Source of the DNA: Carnegiea gigantea
Taxonomy: Eukaryota; Streptophyta; Magnoliopsida; Caryophyllales; Cactaceae
Assembly: GCA_029747015.1 (NCBI GenBank)
Contig: JAKOGI010000008.1
Span: 1,321,501 to 1,385,500, forward strand
Direction of reading: 5' to 3'
Length of the DNA: 64,000 nucleotides
Shown piece after piece: positions 35,784 through 50,689 of this stretch. A program made the translations under genes and the position numbers. The notes under the pieces were generated by a model. The model searched no databases, had not been told where the DNA came from, and saw nothing but the letters and a program-made list of their open reading frames with translations. Every line of letters begins with the position of its first letter. Position 1 is the stretch's first letter.

Positions 35784-37920
35784 GACAGTGGAAACCCACT
35801 AACACACCACCCTTACTGGAAGAAGGTGGATGAAGACTGCTCAGTGACCACAAAAGCATCAGAGCTGATGAGCTACTTTGCCGACGAAAACAAGACCAAC
35901 TTCTACCAGCCGCCCACCTTCACCGACCCGTCCGAAGGCCGCATCTTGTGGCGGGCAATGCCGTCACCGACGACCGATACATCATCGGAGGGACGGGAGC
36001 TTCTCAGCTCATTCTCATTGCTCTTCGAGCCTTGGGCTCTTCTCTAAACACCAAGAATAAAATACCTGTTGTTTGTGGTGAGCCTTATTACTCAGTAACC
36101 AAATGATTATTAAACCATCGTTTTCATGCGTTGATTATTTGGAAATGATATATGCCTTTGAAGACAACTAGTTTTGTCTTTAAACGATTTAAAATTCAAA
36201 ATTGTTAGATCAGAGTCATAAGTATCTATAAACTATGTAAGAGCATCATATTATTCATGGATTCCTGAGGTTAGTAGGTTACGCGTTCATGGGCAGGTTT
36301 ATCGAGAGGCAATAGAGGCAGAGAGGTCGGAAATCTTGCAATGGGGAGGAGATGCCAAGACACACAAATTGGGAGCGGAAGGGCAATGCATTCAAATTGT
36401 GACTATGATATCATGCTCTTCACCATGTCCAAGGCCGCTGGTCACTCCAGCTCTCGTGTTGGGTGAGTCCACTTAGCCCCTCAATTCCCAACAAAACTAA
36501 ATCGAAAATAGTACACAGGAGAAATTGTCTTCGACAATAGATGTGAAAGAAAAGGATGCGACCCAAACTCCTCAAATAGGTGGTCGCATGTTACAATCTT
36601 CTAAGACCGTCTCGTACTAACCGCTGCACTATATATAACACAAATTCAGGTCTTTTTCTTTTTAATAACTCTCAGATGCCTTAATAGTTGAGCTAAATGG
36701 CACTAGCAAATAGAAGTCGTGCTCCTAAAAGTCACACCCTTAATATATCATGACTCACCCGTAAAATATTTCTTGCATCAAAATTCTTTTGATGAGACGA
36801 TCTCGCCTAAGACAAGTTCATATACGTAGACTCTTTCAACTTATATGTTAGAAAACTCATACAACTGGATTCTGCAGATGAAATGAAAAGGTCGGCGATT
36901 TTAAGGGACCATAAGATAGCAGAAAAGATGGCAATCAAATAGTGGTGATGAGCAATGGGGTATGCCATGAAGGGCAGCTTCGAGCAACCGTGGTCATGAA
37001 GCATATTGCAATTGCTATAATAATTGTCCTAATAATAACAAGATTAAACTGCAACATGGTTCAACTAAGGCAATTGATGAAGGCTTCTTCGAATTTGGCC
37101 ACCGGGTGTTGGCGCTGCGGTGGCAGAGGCTGAGAGATGTTGTCAAAAGCCGGGGAGAAGCCTTCAGCCCCCCTGACTTCTCTCCAGGGTATTGCAACTT
37201 CATGCAAAAGCACTCTCCCGGTTTTTCCCCAATCCAGGTACTTGCGTAGTTATTCCTTATTTTTTGCGGTTTTATTTTACCTTTTTTGGGAAGGCAAGTC
37301 AGATAGCCCACATGAAATGACCCCATTCAAGAACCATCTAAGATGTAGACCAATAGAACAGTAAGGCACTCTCAAAATACAACTTGACTGTCTAACTTGC
37401 CCGAATCCAGGTACTTCTATAATTATTATTTGCTTTTTATGTAGCCTTTAACAACTATTTACCTAGGACTAGGATTTCGATCCGAATTGCCCCATTAGTT
37501 GCCTAGTCTTGAATTCACATGCTCTTGGGACAGACAGATATATGGAATGCTTGAGCAAAATTAAGTTCAGGTGAGATCATTTAGGTCAGTTTGGATGGGC
37601 TGTACTTGAGGCTAGGACCTTTCTTCAATCCGCTAGACCCTACTGGCCTACTCCATCAGTACATGGGTTTGGGAGCCAACTTTTCTAACTGTTTCTGGTT
37701 GTGGTGGGCAGCATTTGCCTGGACGGAGAGCAAAACAGGCAACGATGCAGCAAAGCTGTTGATGAGCAAACTTAAGATCCAAGCCAGGAGCAGGGCAAGG
37801 TTTGGTTCCAGTGTCTCTCCTAAGTATGTTAGAGTTTAACATGTTAGGCAGCGACCACAGCTTCGACCTCTTCCTCCAAAGGCTCTCATCTCTTCAACTA
37901 CACTAATGATCACAAGTTTA
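35784..37920 (+). pseudogene. Alliinase / tryptophan aminotransferase-related (TAA1/TAR) pseudogene
   Basis: Pieces of a PLP-dependent aminotransferase appear in order. 35784-36105: NPLTHHPYWKKVDEDCSV, SELMSYFADENK, then after a frameshift near 35945 GNAVTDDRYIIGGTGASQL and VCGEPYYSVT. 36250-36462: ILQWGGDAKTHK joined directly to YDIMLFTMSKAAGHSSSRVG. 36905-37235: RDHKIAEKM, frameshift, SNGVCHEGQLRATVV, then EFGHRVLALRWQRLRDVVKS to a good donor at about 37236. 37700-37920: AFAWTESKTGND to FGSSVSPKYVRV and, after a one-base insertion, MLGSDHSFDLFLQRLSSL. In functional members the segment between 'QW.GDA' and 'YDIMLFT' holds the SPNNPDG PLP-site motif; here about 35-40 residues are gone. The Schiff-base Lys (SKAAGH) remains. 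TAA1/TAR enzymes make indole-3-pyruvate for auxin; alliinases cleave cysteine sulfoxides. Which branch this was is unclear, and it cannot make an enzyme. Confidence 0.82.
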
Positions 37921-38490
37921 CAACCCATTTATCATATCTTGTATTTTGTGATATAATAATAAGCCTAGAAATCATGCAATAATGTGGAACTATATATCGT
38001 CCCCCCCCCCCCCAAAAAAAGAAGATAAAAAAGGCTCCAAAAAAAAAGAAGTAAAAGAAGGTTCTATACAAATTTTTCCATATTTCAAGCAAAAGAAAAC
38101 AGGAAATCCAGCCAAAAAGAACAGGCCCAAGGCAGCAGAAATTACAATGTAGCTTACAACAAGCATAATGTTCTCTTATAACTGCCAGTTCAAAATGCAT
38201 GACCAGAATTGACATGTGAACTTCTTCCAACCAATGCAATTATCACACAAATGAAAATTGATGCACATAAGAACCAGCAAGATATTTTGACAAAATATCA
38301 ATCGAAGCATCATTGCATGTATGAGACATAGGATCACTTTGGACTTGACTGCGCTTGCAGTTCAAAACAGGAGAAGAGACAGATTCTCCAGAAAATAGAC
38401 ATCTATGAGGACCATTCTTCCCCAGTTATGCCACAAAGAGCAGAAGAATGTACCTGCTAACATTTTGACCACCAGTCTAGTACTCTATTT

Positions 38491-38727
38491 TTACATCCTC
38501 AGCTCATACTCACCAGCTACTGTTATGTATCTGACCCAGGGCAAAGATTGATATCCACTTTTCTCAATGATTTTCAGGTAACGAACCTGCAAAAAAAAAT
38601 AAAATAAAAATTGATTGAGGTCATTTTGATTGTCCAGGTCAGATGACAGCCATCAAAGCTGACACGTAGCAAGAGTGTGTTTTTTTGGGGGGGAGAGGGA
38701 GGGGAGAGGGGTCACGTGTGCGCATGT

Positions 38728-38781
<54 letters not shown>

Positions 38782-41700
38782 TTTCAACCAAATGTTGAGA
38801 CATGCATAAGAAAAAAATGATCAAAAAGTTCTGTTGACCAATAGACTACCTGGATTCCAGAAACTGTAAAATACGGAATCTCAAACTTCACACGTATAGG
38901 TGCCTTTCTTTCAGGAGGTGCATCTTCACTTCTGATGCTCGGAAGAGTTAGCTCAGCCCTCATCATGTATTCCTGAAAGTTCATTTCAAAATGCCCAAGA
39001 AAAATGCCAGTCAAAATTAACTTTCAAAGCCAAATTTATCAAAGTAACGTGATAAATAGGCAAATAACATGATCCAGTAAAATTTCTACCTTGCCACCAG
39101 GAAAAGATTTTATCTTCCATACCAAGGCATCCTTTTCCGGTGCATAAGAAGCAGAGCCCATTGATGTGCGAATATTTGGATTGGTGGCATCAGATGGCAC
39201 TGGCACTTCAATCTCAACATTTGTTGCAGTACTGCAGAATTAAATCAAAATAGAGAGAAAGCAAAGTAAGGAACAACGAACAATTTCCAAAGAGCGAATA
39301 AAAGACTGAGGGACAACTCATCATTAATAGTCCTGAAGTCACACCTTCGCTCCTTAAACTGGCTTCGTGATTTAACCATCATCTCAATACGACTTCTTGA
39401 ATGCCTCTCAATCTGGGCTTCTACCCAGATTAGAGGCTTCACCTGAAGCAAAACATAATTGCTGGTAAAATACCAATAGGATTCTGGGTGGAGGGCGGGG
39501 ATGCAGCCACCACAAATGAAGCAGGGAGGTATACCTGGGCGCTGAGTCTATATGTCATGAGATCAAACGATCCATCAGGAGGAATAAATGATATGGTCCT
39601 ATCATTCTCAAAACGTGCTAGGCGCACACACCTATTACAAAAAGAGGCAAGCACGACCAATCAGCTCATCAAGCAGCATGACTTACAGAACATGATGGCC
39701 AGACTACAGGATATCAACATATTACTTGAATAATTTAAAACAAGCAACAGGGGTCACTAAGACATACTGATGAAATTTGATGTCATCCAGATCAATGGCC
39801 TTCCCCTTAGTTGTTCGCCCCTGAGCCTCCAGCAACACTCTATCATTCAGACCAAGTTTACACTCGGGCATACCACTGCACAGAAAATGTTGCTGTTAAT
39901 TACCATTTTATGAGGACTCTAATACAAAGGCAAATTAAAATCCGTGGGTTCTTTCAAGTTTCAACAATTCTGAATCCCAAATGGATAACACAGTGAATTT
40001 GAAACCAATGAACTAGCCCAGAAGCACTGATCTCACTCAGACACTCCCCAACAAAAAAAGGCATGCAAGGACACACAGACAAACATTACTGGCCATTCTC
40101 ACTTCCCTTCAATACCCCTTCACATGCTAAATTCAATTAGAAAAAGGTTTAGGAGATAACTGACATCTGACATTTTACCCAGGTATAGCTGCCTAGTGCA
40201 GTAGGAGCATATACTTAAAAAACAAGATAAGCATCTAGTAAGTGGAACTCCTATGCAGAGAGTCACAAAGATAGTGCAACCTATCGAAAACATTGACCCA
40301 AGTCCATAAAGCATAACAACTTATCCCCGTGATATAACTCCCACCGCCTGATTGTTTGAACTGAACACATTTAAACATTAGATTTGCTAAGACTTCTAGA
40401 GAAAAAAAAAAAAAAATTATCATTTTATGCATGCTAAAAGGAAATGGGGAAATAGTACAAGAAAAGGACATATAGCACACCTCAAATATGTTCTCATCTT
40501 CAATGCCCCAACAACATCTGACCTAATTATTTGCCCATTGCTGTTTACAAGCATATTAACACTCTCGACCACATCCAAAAATACCTGTAAGAAAGGAGAA
40601 CCTCTTCAGCATTTGCAGTTTCGAAAACTCCAATTTAAAGCATACAAATTCAAACTCACTTCATTCTTCTTGTAAACTATTCCCTCGCTGCGCCATGATA
40701 CTGCATTGGTTACAGCCATAGGAGGTTTCTGTGTTACTTCCATCCTGTAAGCATCAGTCTTGATGTATTCAGTAAGAATCGTTGCTTCTGTAAACTGAGG
40801 GTAGCCAAAGTCCATAATTTCGTCGAGTAACTCATACTGCAAAAGACATCAGTGTGTTCAGAATAACTAACCTAATATATATCTTTGCATTCTGAAGCAC
40901 AATGTGAGAAATACCTCTTACCACTACAACAAAGTTGTCCCTCAGCGATTCCTCTTCTAGCTCCTCAAAATAATGCTTGAAAACCTACACAAAGAAGTTG
41001 CTCCCAAATAATGAATCAATTGGTCTTCAAGAAAAGAGACATATATAGCAAGATCCATACACTATGCTTAAAACAAATTTCGTTGATTACCAAAGGAACT
41101 TACATCAACCACGCGATGGAGAAAGAAAAGGAGGCTGGCAGCATTGCAGTTTTGCCTAGTAGCCATCATCAAATATACATTGTTATGTTGTATAAACATG
41201 TATGTAACTCCATTGTCATACACAACTGGATCTTGAGACTGTGGATCACCCTGAAACATGCATCATATGGCACAAACAACTGTAAGTTTCCATGAACCAG
41301 TGGTTTTTGATCAGCCAAACACTCTGAGATACAATGCGACATTTAGACACATCAATCCAGACACTGTCCAATCCTTAGATCAGTAAACCAATCCATACAA
41401 AGCAATACATGCCCACAATTGAACAAAAACAAATGAATTCTGCAAAAAAGATTACAAATTGTTCATTCAAATCCAATTCATGTTCATTAACTCACAAGCA
41501 GAGATGATTTATCATCAGTTTCACCAAAACAAAGGATCCGAGATCCAAATGATTCGCCATATATGTCATAGCACTACTCCAGAAGAAGTTAGCAGCAAAC
41601 ATAAACCCCAATTATGCAAAACAGTGATATGGAATAGCATAAATGTTGGCAAAACTCTCGAATAAATCATCAGATCTTTACCCTATGACTACATAAGCAA

Positions 41701-41885
41701 AGCATAGATCAATCATTGACGAAGAAAGAAGCAAAATTAAGCCCAGAAACTCAAACCTCCTTCTCGATGAGCTTGGTGAAGAAGCGTTCTGCTTGAACTG
41801 CTGAAACATCACCACGATAATCCCGCCATATAAGAACACGGCCTTTAATGTCTAGAAGGAACAGCGCCGAGGCTGCTCCAGACAT
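38491..41885 (-). CDS. AP1M: AP-1 complex subunit mu (clathrin adaptor medium chain)
   Basis: Eleven exons, all GT-AG and in phase: 41885-41757, 41250-41104, 40984-40922, 40836-40660, 40584-40481, 39875-39768, 39631-39535, 39442-39345, 39231-39090, 38972-38850, 38586-38491. The 427-residue product matches plant AP1M1/AP1M2 length (about 428). It starts MSGAASALFLLDIKGRVLIW (longin-like domain, about residues 1-140). The mu homology domain (about 170-427) binds YXXphi cargo signals and includes SFIPPDGSFDLMTYRLS, PLIWVEAQIERHSRSRIE and FEIPYFTVSGIQVRYLKIIEKSGYQ. The subunit acts with gamma, beta and sigma subunits at the trans-Golgi network/early endosome in vacuolar and plasma-membrane sorting and cytokinesis. 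The 3' region carries C13A7 and intron 10 a GA microsatellite. Intact, likely functional. Confidence 0.97.
38729..38774. repeat. GA microsatellite in AP-1 mu intron 10
   Basis: About 22 AG units, next to a T7G7 junction (38680-38693), within the last intron of the adaptor gene. Confidence 0.9.
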
Positions 41886-42440
41886 TTCCCCAATCGAGGA
41901 ACCTCACAAAAACCCTAGCAATTTCTGTGTCTCTTTCCCCAGATAACCAAAGAATTGGAAGAGATTCAGATCAATGGTGTCGGAAAGAGAAAGAGCAAGC
42001 GAGATCTGGGATAGAATTTACTCACAAAACCCTAGCATAATTCATGGAATTTGAGAGGCGATTATTCCTCCATTGAAGCAATTTTGAAGCTCAGTATGAT
42101 GTAACTGAAATTTGAGTTGATAGTATGATCTTATGAAGTGGGATGGAAGAGGAAAATGGTGGGATCAAAGTTTGATGCAGATTAGGAGGAAGGAAGGCGA
42201 AAGGGGAGATTCGTGTGTGATGCACGTGCACCATCTATCTTGCAGATTGGGCCTGCAGCCTCGTTGTTGTTTCGGGCCATGTTGTTGGACTAGAGCTCTG
42301 TTGTGGCGGCCCAAAATGTACTCCCTTTTTGTATTTTCTTTTCCCCCCAGCACCCCCTCAAAAAAAGACAAAAAGAAAAACAAAAAGCAAGGTTATAACT
42401 TCGATTATTTCACCATATGGGTATGGATTTGAATGTTTAA
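41886..42440. other. AP-1 mu leader/promoter region
   Basis: Sequence upstream (to the right) of the adaptor ATG: leader with GA/CT-rich patches, then a CT/A-rich stretch to the MITE at 42441. Part of it is duplicated downstream of the GDH pseudogene. Confidence 0.5.
42068..42397. repeat. Direct repeat, AP-1 mu upstream copy
   Basis: From ctccattgaagcaattttga through the purine-rich end this stretch matches 46741-46967 in the same orientation, with substitutions and small gaps (shared ttttgaagctcagtat, ttgtggc, aaaatgta, aaaagcaa). Confidence 0.7.
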
Positions 42441-42854
42441 GGACCTGTTCGGCAAAATTAACGGTTCAAGTAGCAGATAGCGGTTCAGGTAACAGATAGC
42501 GTTTCTAAGTTAGCTGTTAGCGGATAGTTGTTTAGATGAGCAGTTAAAATAAATGTGTTCGGTAAATTTAGCTGTTGGGTTAGCTGATTAATGTAAATTG
42601 ACATAAAAGGATATAGATAATTTTCAAATATAAAATTTCGTAGGGATATTTTTTGGCAAAAAAATATGAAACGCTACTTTTAAATGCCAAACGTTAATAC
42701 TATTGGCTTTTTAGAAACGCTGCTTAAAACGCTAAACGCAACTTGAAATGCTAGTCAAAATATTACGTTACTGAACACTAAAAATTACTTGATGAGTATA
42801 TTGACTTAGTCAAAATACTAAATGCTACTCAAAACGCTGTTGCCGAACGCGCCC
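42441..42854. mobile_element. MITE family A, copy 2 (TAA target duplication)
   Basis: A 414 bp relative of 4348-4780, flanked by TAA at 42438-42440 and 42855-42857. Left end ggacctgttcggcaaaatta; complement of right end gggcgcgttcggcaacag. The middle shares the block around 'ttgacataaaaggatata' and 'aatatgaaacgctactttta' with copy 1. Non-coding; PIF/Harbinger-like by its 3 bp TWA duplication. Confidence 0.82.
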
Positions 42855-43991
<1,137 letters not shown>

Positions 43992-44031
43992 TGATGGAAG
44001 TCTTGCATCTTTTGTTGGATTTAGGGTTTAG

Positions 44032-44488
<457 letters not shown>

Positions 44489-44647
44489 TGAGTATGAAGC
44501 TTTGATTAGAGGTGCTTCTGTGCAACAATTTTGTTCGGGTTTCCTCTGGCCTCTAGAATTAAAATGTTTTTAGACTGACATAATGCATTACTCTATGTGC
44601 TCAAACTAAAAGTTTGGAGAACTCTAAAAGTTTCAAAACTCAACTAA

Positions 44648-44938
<291 letters not shown>

Positions 44939-45041
44939 TGATGTATTGTGGATTCTCCGAGAAAAAAGTGAGACTACCATTATTGATATGATGTTGCTAG
45001 GTGTATATGCCTAGCACTGTAAGTGATAATAGCTGGTTTAA

Positions 45042-45401
<360 letters not shown>

Positions 45402-45404
45402 TGA

Positions 45405-45503
<99 letters not shown>

Positions 45504-45545
45504 TGATTAGATTTTATGATTATGATTTTGTTAGTCAAGTAATAA

Positions 45546-45653
<108 letters not shown>

Positions 45654-45864
45654 TAACATTTTGCCTGTCATTTTCAGGCCCTTTGTGTTATCTTTTGTGC
45701 AATTATTCATTCCTTGGGCTTTTGATCAGTGCATGGCCATTTCCATTACTTTGTATTCTAACCCAAGTTATCTTATGATGAGTTGCTGACGCACATCCCA
45801 TGCATTGCAGAACGTCCAAGGCTTCATGTGGGATGAAGATAGAGTGAATGCAGAGCTCAAAACC

Positions 45865-46046
45865 TATTGGGAATATCACACATGAGTAAAGAAGTCTCAC
45901 ATCGGGAGTTTGAAAAGAAGGGTCATGGTATATAAGTCAAGTGAGCTACTCCTCCTATTACCAATTGGTTTTAGGATGGAACCTCACTTGGGCTTGTTGC
46001 CATGGACCTTGGTTAAAGTGGGCTCCCTCCTTGGATCTCCCCAACA
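45865..46046 (+). repeat. TRIM 5' LTR
   Basis: 182 bp, the same length as the partner. It contains a TATA-like tatataag (45929-45936) preceded by tctcacatcggg, a promoter arrangement common in plant LTRs. The first dinucleotide is TA instead of TG, which would impair integration of any new copy using this end. Confidence 0.93.
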
Positions 46047-46048
46047 AG

Positions 46049-46060
46049 TGGTATCAGAGC
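46049..46060 (+). promoter_or_regulatory. TRIM primer binding site (initiator Met tRNA)
   Basis: tggtatcagagc is the usual plant LTR-element primer binding site complementary to the 3' end of initiator methionine tRNA, placed 2 bp inside the 5' LTR. Confidence 0.92.
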
Positions 46061-46279
46061 CGATGGTGTGTTCGGCTAGGCAACAAAAGGTGTCGCATGG
46101 TGGACCACATGGACGAGCCTGGTGAAGTGACACGCAGGTGTTGATCGAGCGGTAATACACGTGCTGCAGCGTGGCTCGATGGCGTGGATAAGCTCTTGAT
46201 GGTGGCTTGACACCTTAGTAAAGGCTTCCGCTCAAGGGGGAGCTTGTGCGTTGATGTGGTGTGAAAGAGACTCATGTGT

Positions 46280-46290
46280 GAGGGGGAGAT
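46280..46290 (+). promoter_or_regulatory. TRIM polypurine tract
   Basis: gagggggagat lies directly before the 3' LTR, where plus-strand DNA synthesis is primed in LTR retroelements. Confidence 0.88.
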
Positions 46291-46606
<316 letters not shown>

Positions 46607-46740
46607 TGAGGTTACAAAGGGTCCATTTGTGAAGGCATGGAAATGTTTAGTATATTTCATTTCAGGAGCAAGGAATTAGTCAGCAGATATTTTTCTTTTA
46701 GTGCATGTCAGCACTGGTTCGTTAAGCCCTGATATTTTCA

Positions 46741-46967
46741 CTCCATTGAAGCAGTTTTGAAGCTCAGTATAACTGGGATTTGAACTGATAGTCCATGGCG
46801 CCAACTACCCTAGGATTGGCCCTACAGCCTAATTGTTTTTCCGGCACCATTTTTGGACATATCACTTTATTGTGGCCGAAAATGTATTTCTTTTTTTTTT
46901 TTTAATTTTTTCTTTTCCCTCTAACAAGTAACAACACCCCACCCCCTCCCCAAAAGCAACATTATAA
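46741..46967. repeat. Direct repeat, copy of AP-1 mu upstream DNA
   Basis: Begins ctccattgaagcagttttga and parallels 42068-42397 in order and orientation. It lies 130 bp after the GDH stop. Sequence left of 46741 does not match the adaptor leader or exon 1, so the copied piece starts within the untranslated region. Confidence 0.7.
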
Positions 46968-47033
46968 AATGCATTTAATTTTTTCAGTCATAAATACAAC
47001 TATTCCACTAAACATGTTTGTGACGGGATACTG

Positions 47034-48240
47034 TTGCTAAGTCGCTCCTATACCTCGTTTCACATAGGAGAAAATGTTTTTGTGACGATAGTATGGAGTA
47101 TTTGGACCTTTCAGAATCTAGTATTATTCCAAGCGACTCCCAGAAATCCCACTAAAATATTCGACATACTACAGGTCAACTTAAGCACTTTATCAAATTT
47201 TATCACCAGAGAGAGCATAGATTGGCAAGAATCATCCAAGCCCAATCAGCAAGAACGGAAGATAAAAACTGTTGTATGGGGACATACTAACACACATCCA
47301 AGAGCCATCATACAACACATTGGAGCATACAGGAAAAAAAATAACGATGGGCAGGGATTGCCGTTCAAGCATGGAGACGCAAGTCGACTTTAATGACGTA
47401 TCAAGAATAGAGGTGACAATGAGGCGGGTACGAGGCGGGTTTAACCGTACCCTCACCCATACCCATTTTCAAAATTAATACCCATACCCATACCCATACC
47501 TATACCCATCGGGTATTGTAAAGTTATACCTATACCCATACCCACTGGGTATAGCGGGTATGCGGGTTTTATTCGGATACATATAGACAAAAAAGAATTA
47601 AACTCATTTTGCACTCATATTCGATATCAAACACTCAATATGTCACATTAACACTAAGCTTCCGGCAACATCTCATATCACATCAAATACAACTAAAAAT
47701 TTGCCAATCAAAACAATAGGTTAGCACTTGACAATTACAGTTTTAAATAAAATGTTCTGCCAAAGTTTGGAATATCATTTAACTCAAAGCAACTAGCAAA
47801 ATATTCAGGTAGAAATAACAAATTAGAACTTTAAACAAACAGGTATGAGTTTTATATGGGGTGGGTATGAGACGGGTATGAGGTGGGTATTGATAAAACG
47901 GGTATGGGGCGGGTATGGGGCGGGTATGACCTATATCCATATTCATACCTATTTTAGCAATACCCACCTCATACCCATTTTTTTTCAATTTTCACCACCC
48001 ATACCCATAACTATTGGGGCAGGTTTTGCAGGTTTTAGGAGGGTACGGGTTTTTTTGCCAGCCTAATCAAGAAAGACTCACTTGCGACTTGAAATTAGAG
48101 GCCGTCGCTATAGATGCAAAAAAGGTGCTCACTCTTGCTATACAACAAGGATGGTCGACAATCGAAATCTAGACGGATAGCACAGTACTTACAAGATCCT
48201 TAAGCAAGACATGTGATATCCCAATTAACATCTCTCTGTT
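47034..48240 (+). pseudogene. Relict LINE C terminus / RNase H-like fragment, split by a hAT-like element
   Basis: 47034-47393 resembles the C-terminal end of plant non-LTR reverse transcriptase proteins (VFVTIVWSIWTFQNLVLFQ). After the hAT-like insertion, 48080-48240 reads KLEAVAIDAKKVLTLAIQQG, then a stop where Trp/Glu is usual, then TDSTVLTRSL, in the style of the plant RVT_3 RNase H domain (LEA..A...A...G......TDS). Family placement is inference from these short motifs; the piece has no intact frame. Confidence 0.45.
47408..48065. mobile_element. Non-autonomous hAT-like element, 658 bp, 8 bp TSD
   Basis: Flanked by a perfect 8 bp duplication ATCAAGAA (47400-47407 and 48066-48073), the hallmark length of hAT transposons. 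Ends are short imperfect inverted repeats: tagaggtgacaa at left and taggctggcaaa as the complement of the right, both close to the common plant hAT terminus taggggtggcaa. Next to each end are arrays of cccata / gggtat units and gcgggtatggg motifs. The middle is AT-rich and non-coding. Confidence 0.85.
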
Positions 48241-48859
48241 TTTGGAACGATGTATCTCTCTCAAACAAAGTTTTATGTACAGTATATTTCAGAAAGTAAG
48301 TAAAGATCAATTGCAGTCAACTGTAAACTTAACTAGGCAGATTAGATACCAATATATTATATAACAGACAAAAAAAAACACTAAATTTTTTCAAAATATT
48401 AAAAAAATATCATTATGGTTCATTAAGTGGTATTTTCTATAGTTTTAAGCAAATTGTGGCTCATTAAGTGGTATTTTCAAAATATTACAAACAATTTCTA
48501 TGTAAAATGTTTGTTTAAATTTTTTATAAAAATGTGACACAATTGAGTTTCTTTCTGTAACATAATTTTAAAAAAAATGATCATATCATGTGCTTGTGTA
48601 ACATCTCGAACCCTCACAAGTTGCAAGCAATTATTAGGAATAACTTTTACTAATACTTGGATATTGGTCATTTATTTGTTTAATATAAATGTACTAATGT
48701 CATATTATTTATAATTTATTCATAAATGCTCCTTTGTAAATTTAAAGAAAGACATTCATAAAAACAACTGTTTATAGCAGACACCCAAAGTCCAAATATA
48801 TTCGCACTGTGTCTATGGACCCCCCTTTTTAGCCGCATCAGTGCCTGTTGTTTTCGTTG

Positions 48860-49190
48860 TTCTTTTTTAATTTATGAACTTCAACATACTTTAACCAATT
48901 TTAATTCACTTTAATAAAAAATAATAATTTTAATTCACCTTAACCAACTTCAATCTAATTCAGCCAACCTCAACCAACGTCAACACGTTTCCTTCAAAAT
49001 TTTATTCTCAGTATTTTAACCAATTTCAACCCATCATATAAAAATATACCAACTTCAATCCACTTCAACCTACTTTAACCCATTTCAACAAAAAATACCT
49101 ATTTCAATCCATTTTAACCTACTTCAACCCACCTCAATAAAAAAATACCAACTTCAATCCACTTCAACCCAATTCAATCGTGCTATTTTC
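48860..49190. mobile_element. MITE family B-like block, inverted orientation
   Basis: Units such as cttcaacccac, cttcaatccac and tttaaccaatt are the complement of the gttgaagtgg units of family B. The left edge (tgcctgttgttttcgttgttc) resembles the family terminus; no matching right end is evident, so the copy is probably truncated. Confidence 0.45.
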
Positions 49191-49448
49191 TCTCAGTTGC
49201 TGTCCATGGCTGCCATTGAATTTCACCCATACGGTGGTAGTGAGAGTAGGCGGTGTGAAGTCTACCCTGCAACTATGAGAAGAATGGCAGACTCTGGTTC
49301 AACTTCTCTCTGCCTTCAATCTGGTATTATGGAAGATTCTTCACAATGTCCTATTTTTGCTAGCTATTTGTTTCTCTTCATGTATTTTAGTGTCGACGTT
49401 TCTGAGCTAATTCATCGTGAGTGGTGTTGAGTTTAATCTCTATAGTGA

Positions 49449-49683
49449 GGGCCTGTTTTTTTTGGGGTAAATTGGGATGGGTAAAAGGATGAAGTGGGTT
49501 GAAATAGGTTGAGATAGGTTGAAATAGGTTGAAGTGAGTTGAAGTGAGTTGAAGTGGGTTAAATTTTTTTATGTGATAAATTGAACTTGGTTAAAATAGT
49601 GGAAGTGGGTTGAAGTGGGTTGAAATAGGCTGAAGTGAGTTGAGGTTGATATTTTGGAATTGACCTACGAAAAGAACAAGCCC
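49449..49683. mobile_element. MITE family B, third plus-orientation copy
   Basis: Left end gggcctgttttttttgggg; complement of right end gggcttgttcttttcgtag. It shares the gtgataaattgaacttggtt core with the copy at 17397. Subterminal units are gttgaagtgg / gttgaaatag. The flanks no longer show a target duplication. Confidence 0.62.
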
Positions 49684-50689
49684 CAAATACCAGAATTCTA
49701 TAATGATTATGTCAAAGGAATTATTTCTTTGGTCTGGCATAGAGTAATGATGTTCTAAATGGAGCTGGATTGCAGAGTTGCTGTTAAATTAGCGTGGTAA
49801 CAGCCATCTACACGTCTTGGTGTCCTCTTAACCCACCTCTGAATTAGGATTTTCATGAATTTTTTGAAAATGTCAAGAAACGTCGAGAGTCCAGCATTCA
49901 GATGTGTACAATGAAAGTAGCCAGTGAAAGTAGCTATAGATTATCTTGATTAATGCAGGTGCGTGTGTTCGCTGTAGATTGTCTTGATTAATGCAGGTGC
50001 GTCTGTTCTAACTTTCACCTACCAGAGAGTATATTACATACTGTGTTTATGATTGCTTTATTGTCGTCCTGATACATTCGCGAGTGACATCTTTGGTATC
50101 GCTTTGCAGTTTGCCCGTGTTCGCACACTTTTGGGTACTCAAGTCGCTTCAGATAATCTAACAACGTCAATGTAGATTGCAAATCTGGTTTAACAGTGGC
50201 AGGCATTTCTGTGGTGCAGGCTTAGTAATGCTTTCTGGTGTCTGAGAGTACACATTTGATTTCTCACCTTGCTTTTAGGTTGGCAGTCAACTTGTCATGC
50301 CTCGAGCACATAAGATAGCCTCAGCTTCTCATAATATACGTAGGTCGTAGAACACAATGTATACAATAAGAATTACAGGGCTCCGCTTTCGGAGTTTTAT
50401 TTGTACATCTCTTTTCTCCCTATTTGTTACTCTTAGCACGATCTCTTATTTCTTCCTTTTTTGGGGGGGGGGGGGGGGGCTATACGTAATATAGCCTCTT
50501 GAGCAAAATCTTCGCTTGATGGCAGTTGGATTCCTTCTCGAGGAAGTATACATGCCTCTTAAGTTTGACTTCTCCTTGCTGGTTCTGCCAAACTCCTCCC
50601 GGCGTGTAAGTGTCATTTGCTCAACAGCAATCTTGCACTAGGGTCCACGAACGCGTGGCACCTAGGTTAAAGCTGCCGATAAGGAAGTT
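49684..50689. other. Intergenic DNA and 3' region of GWD1
   Basis: Contains a 43 bp direct duplication around 49931-50010 (repeated tcttgattaatgcaggtgcg) and a T6G17 junction at 50457-50479, about 210 bp past the GWD1 stop. No further gene is supported. Confidence 0.45.

Noticed and set aside
49197..49430. 77-residue frame (MLSMAAIEFHPYGGSE...)
   Set aside because: Adjacent to a MITE, no recognisable domain, no splice partner and no promoter signal; could be chance.
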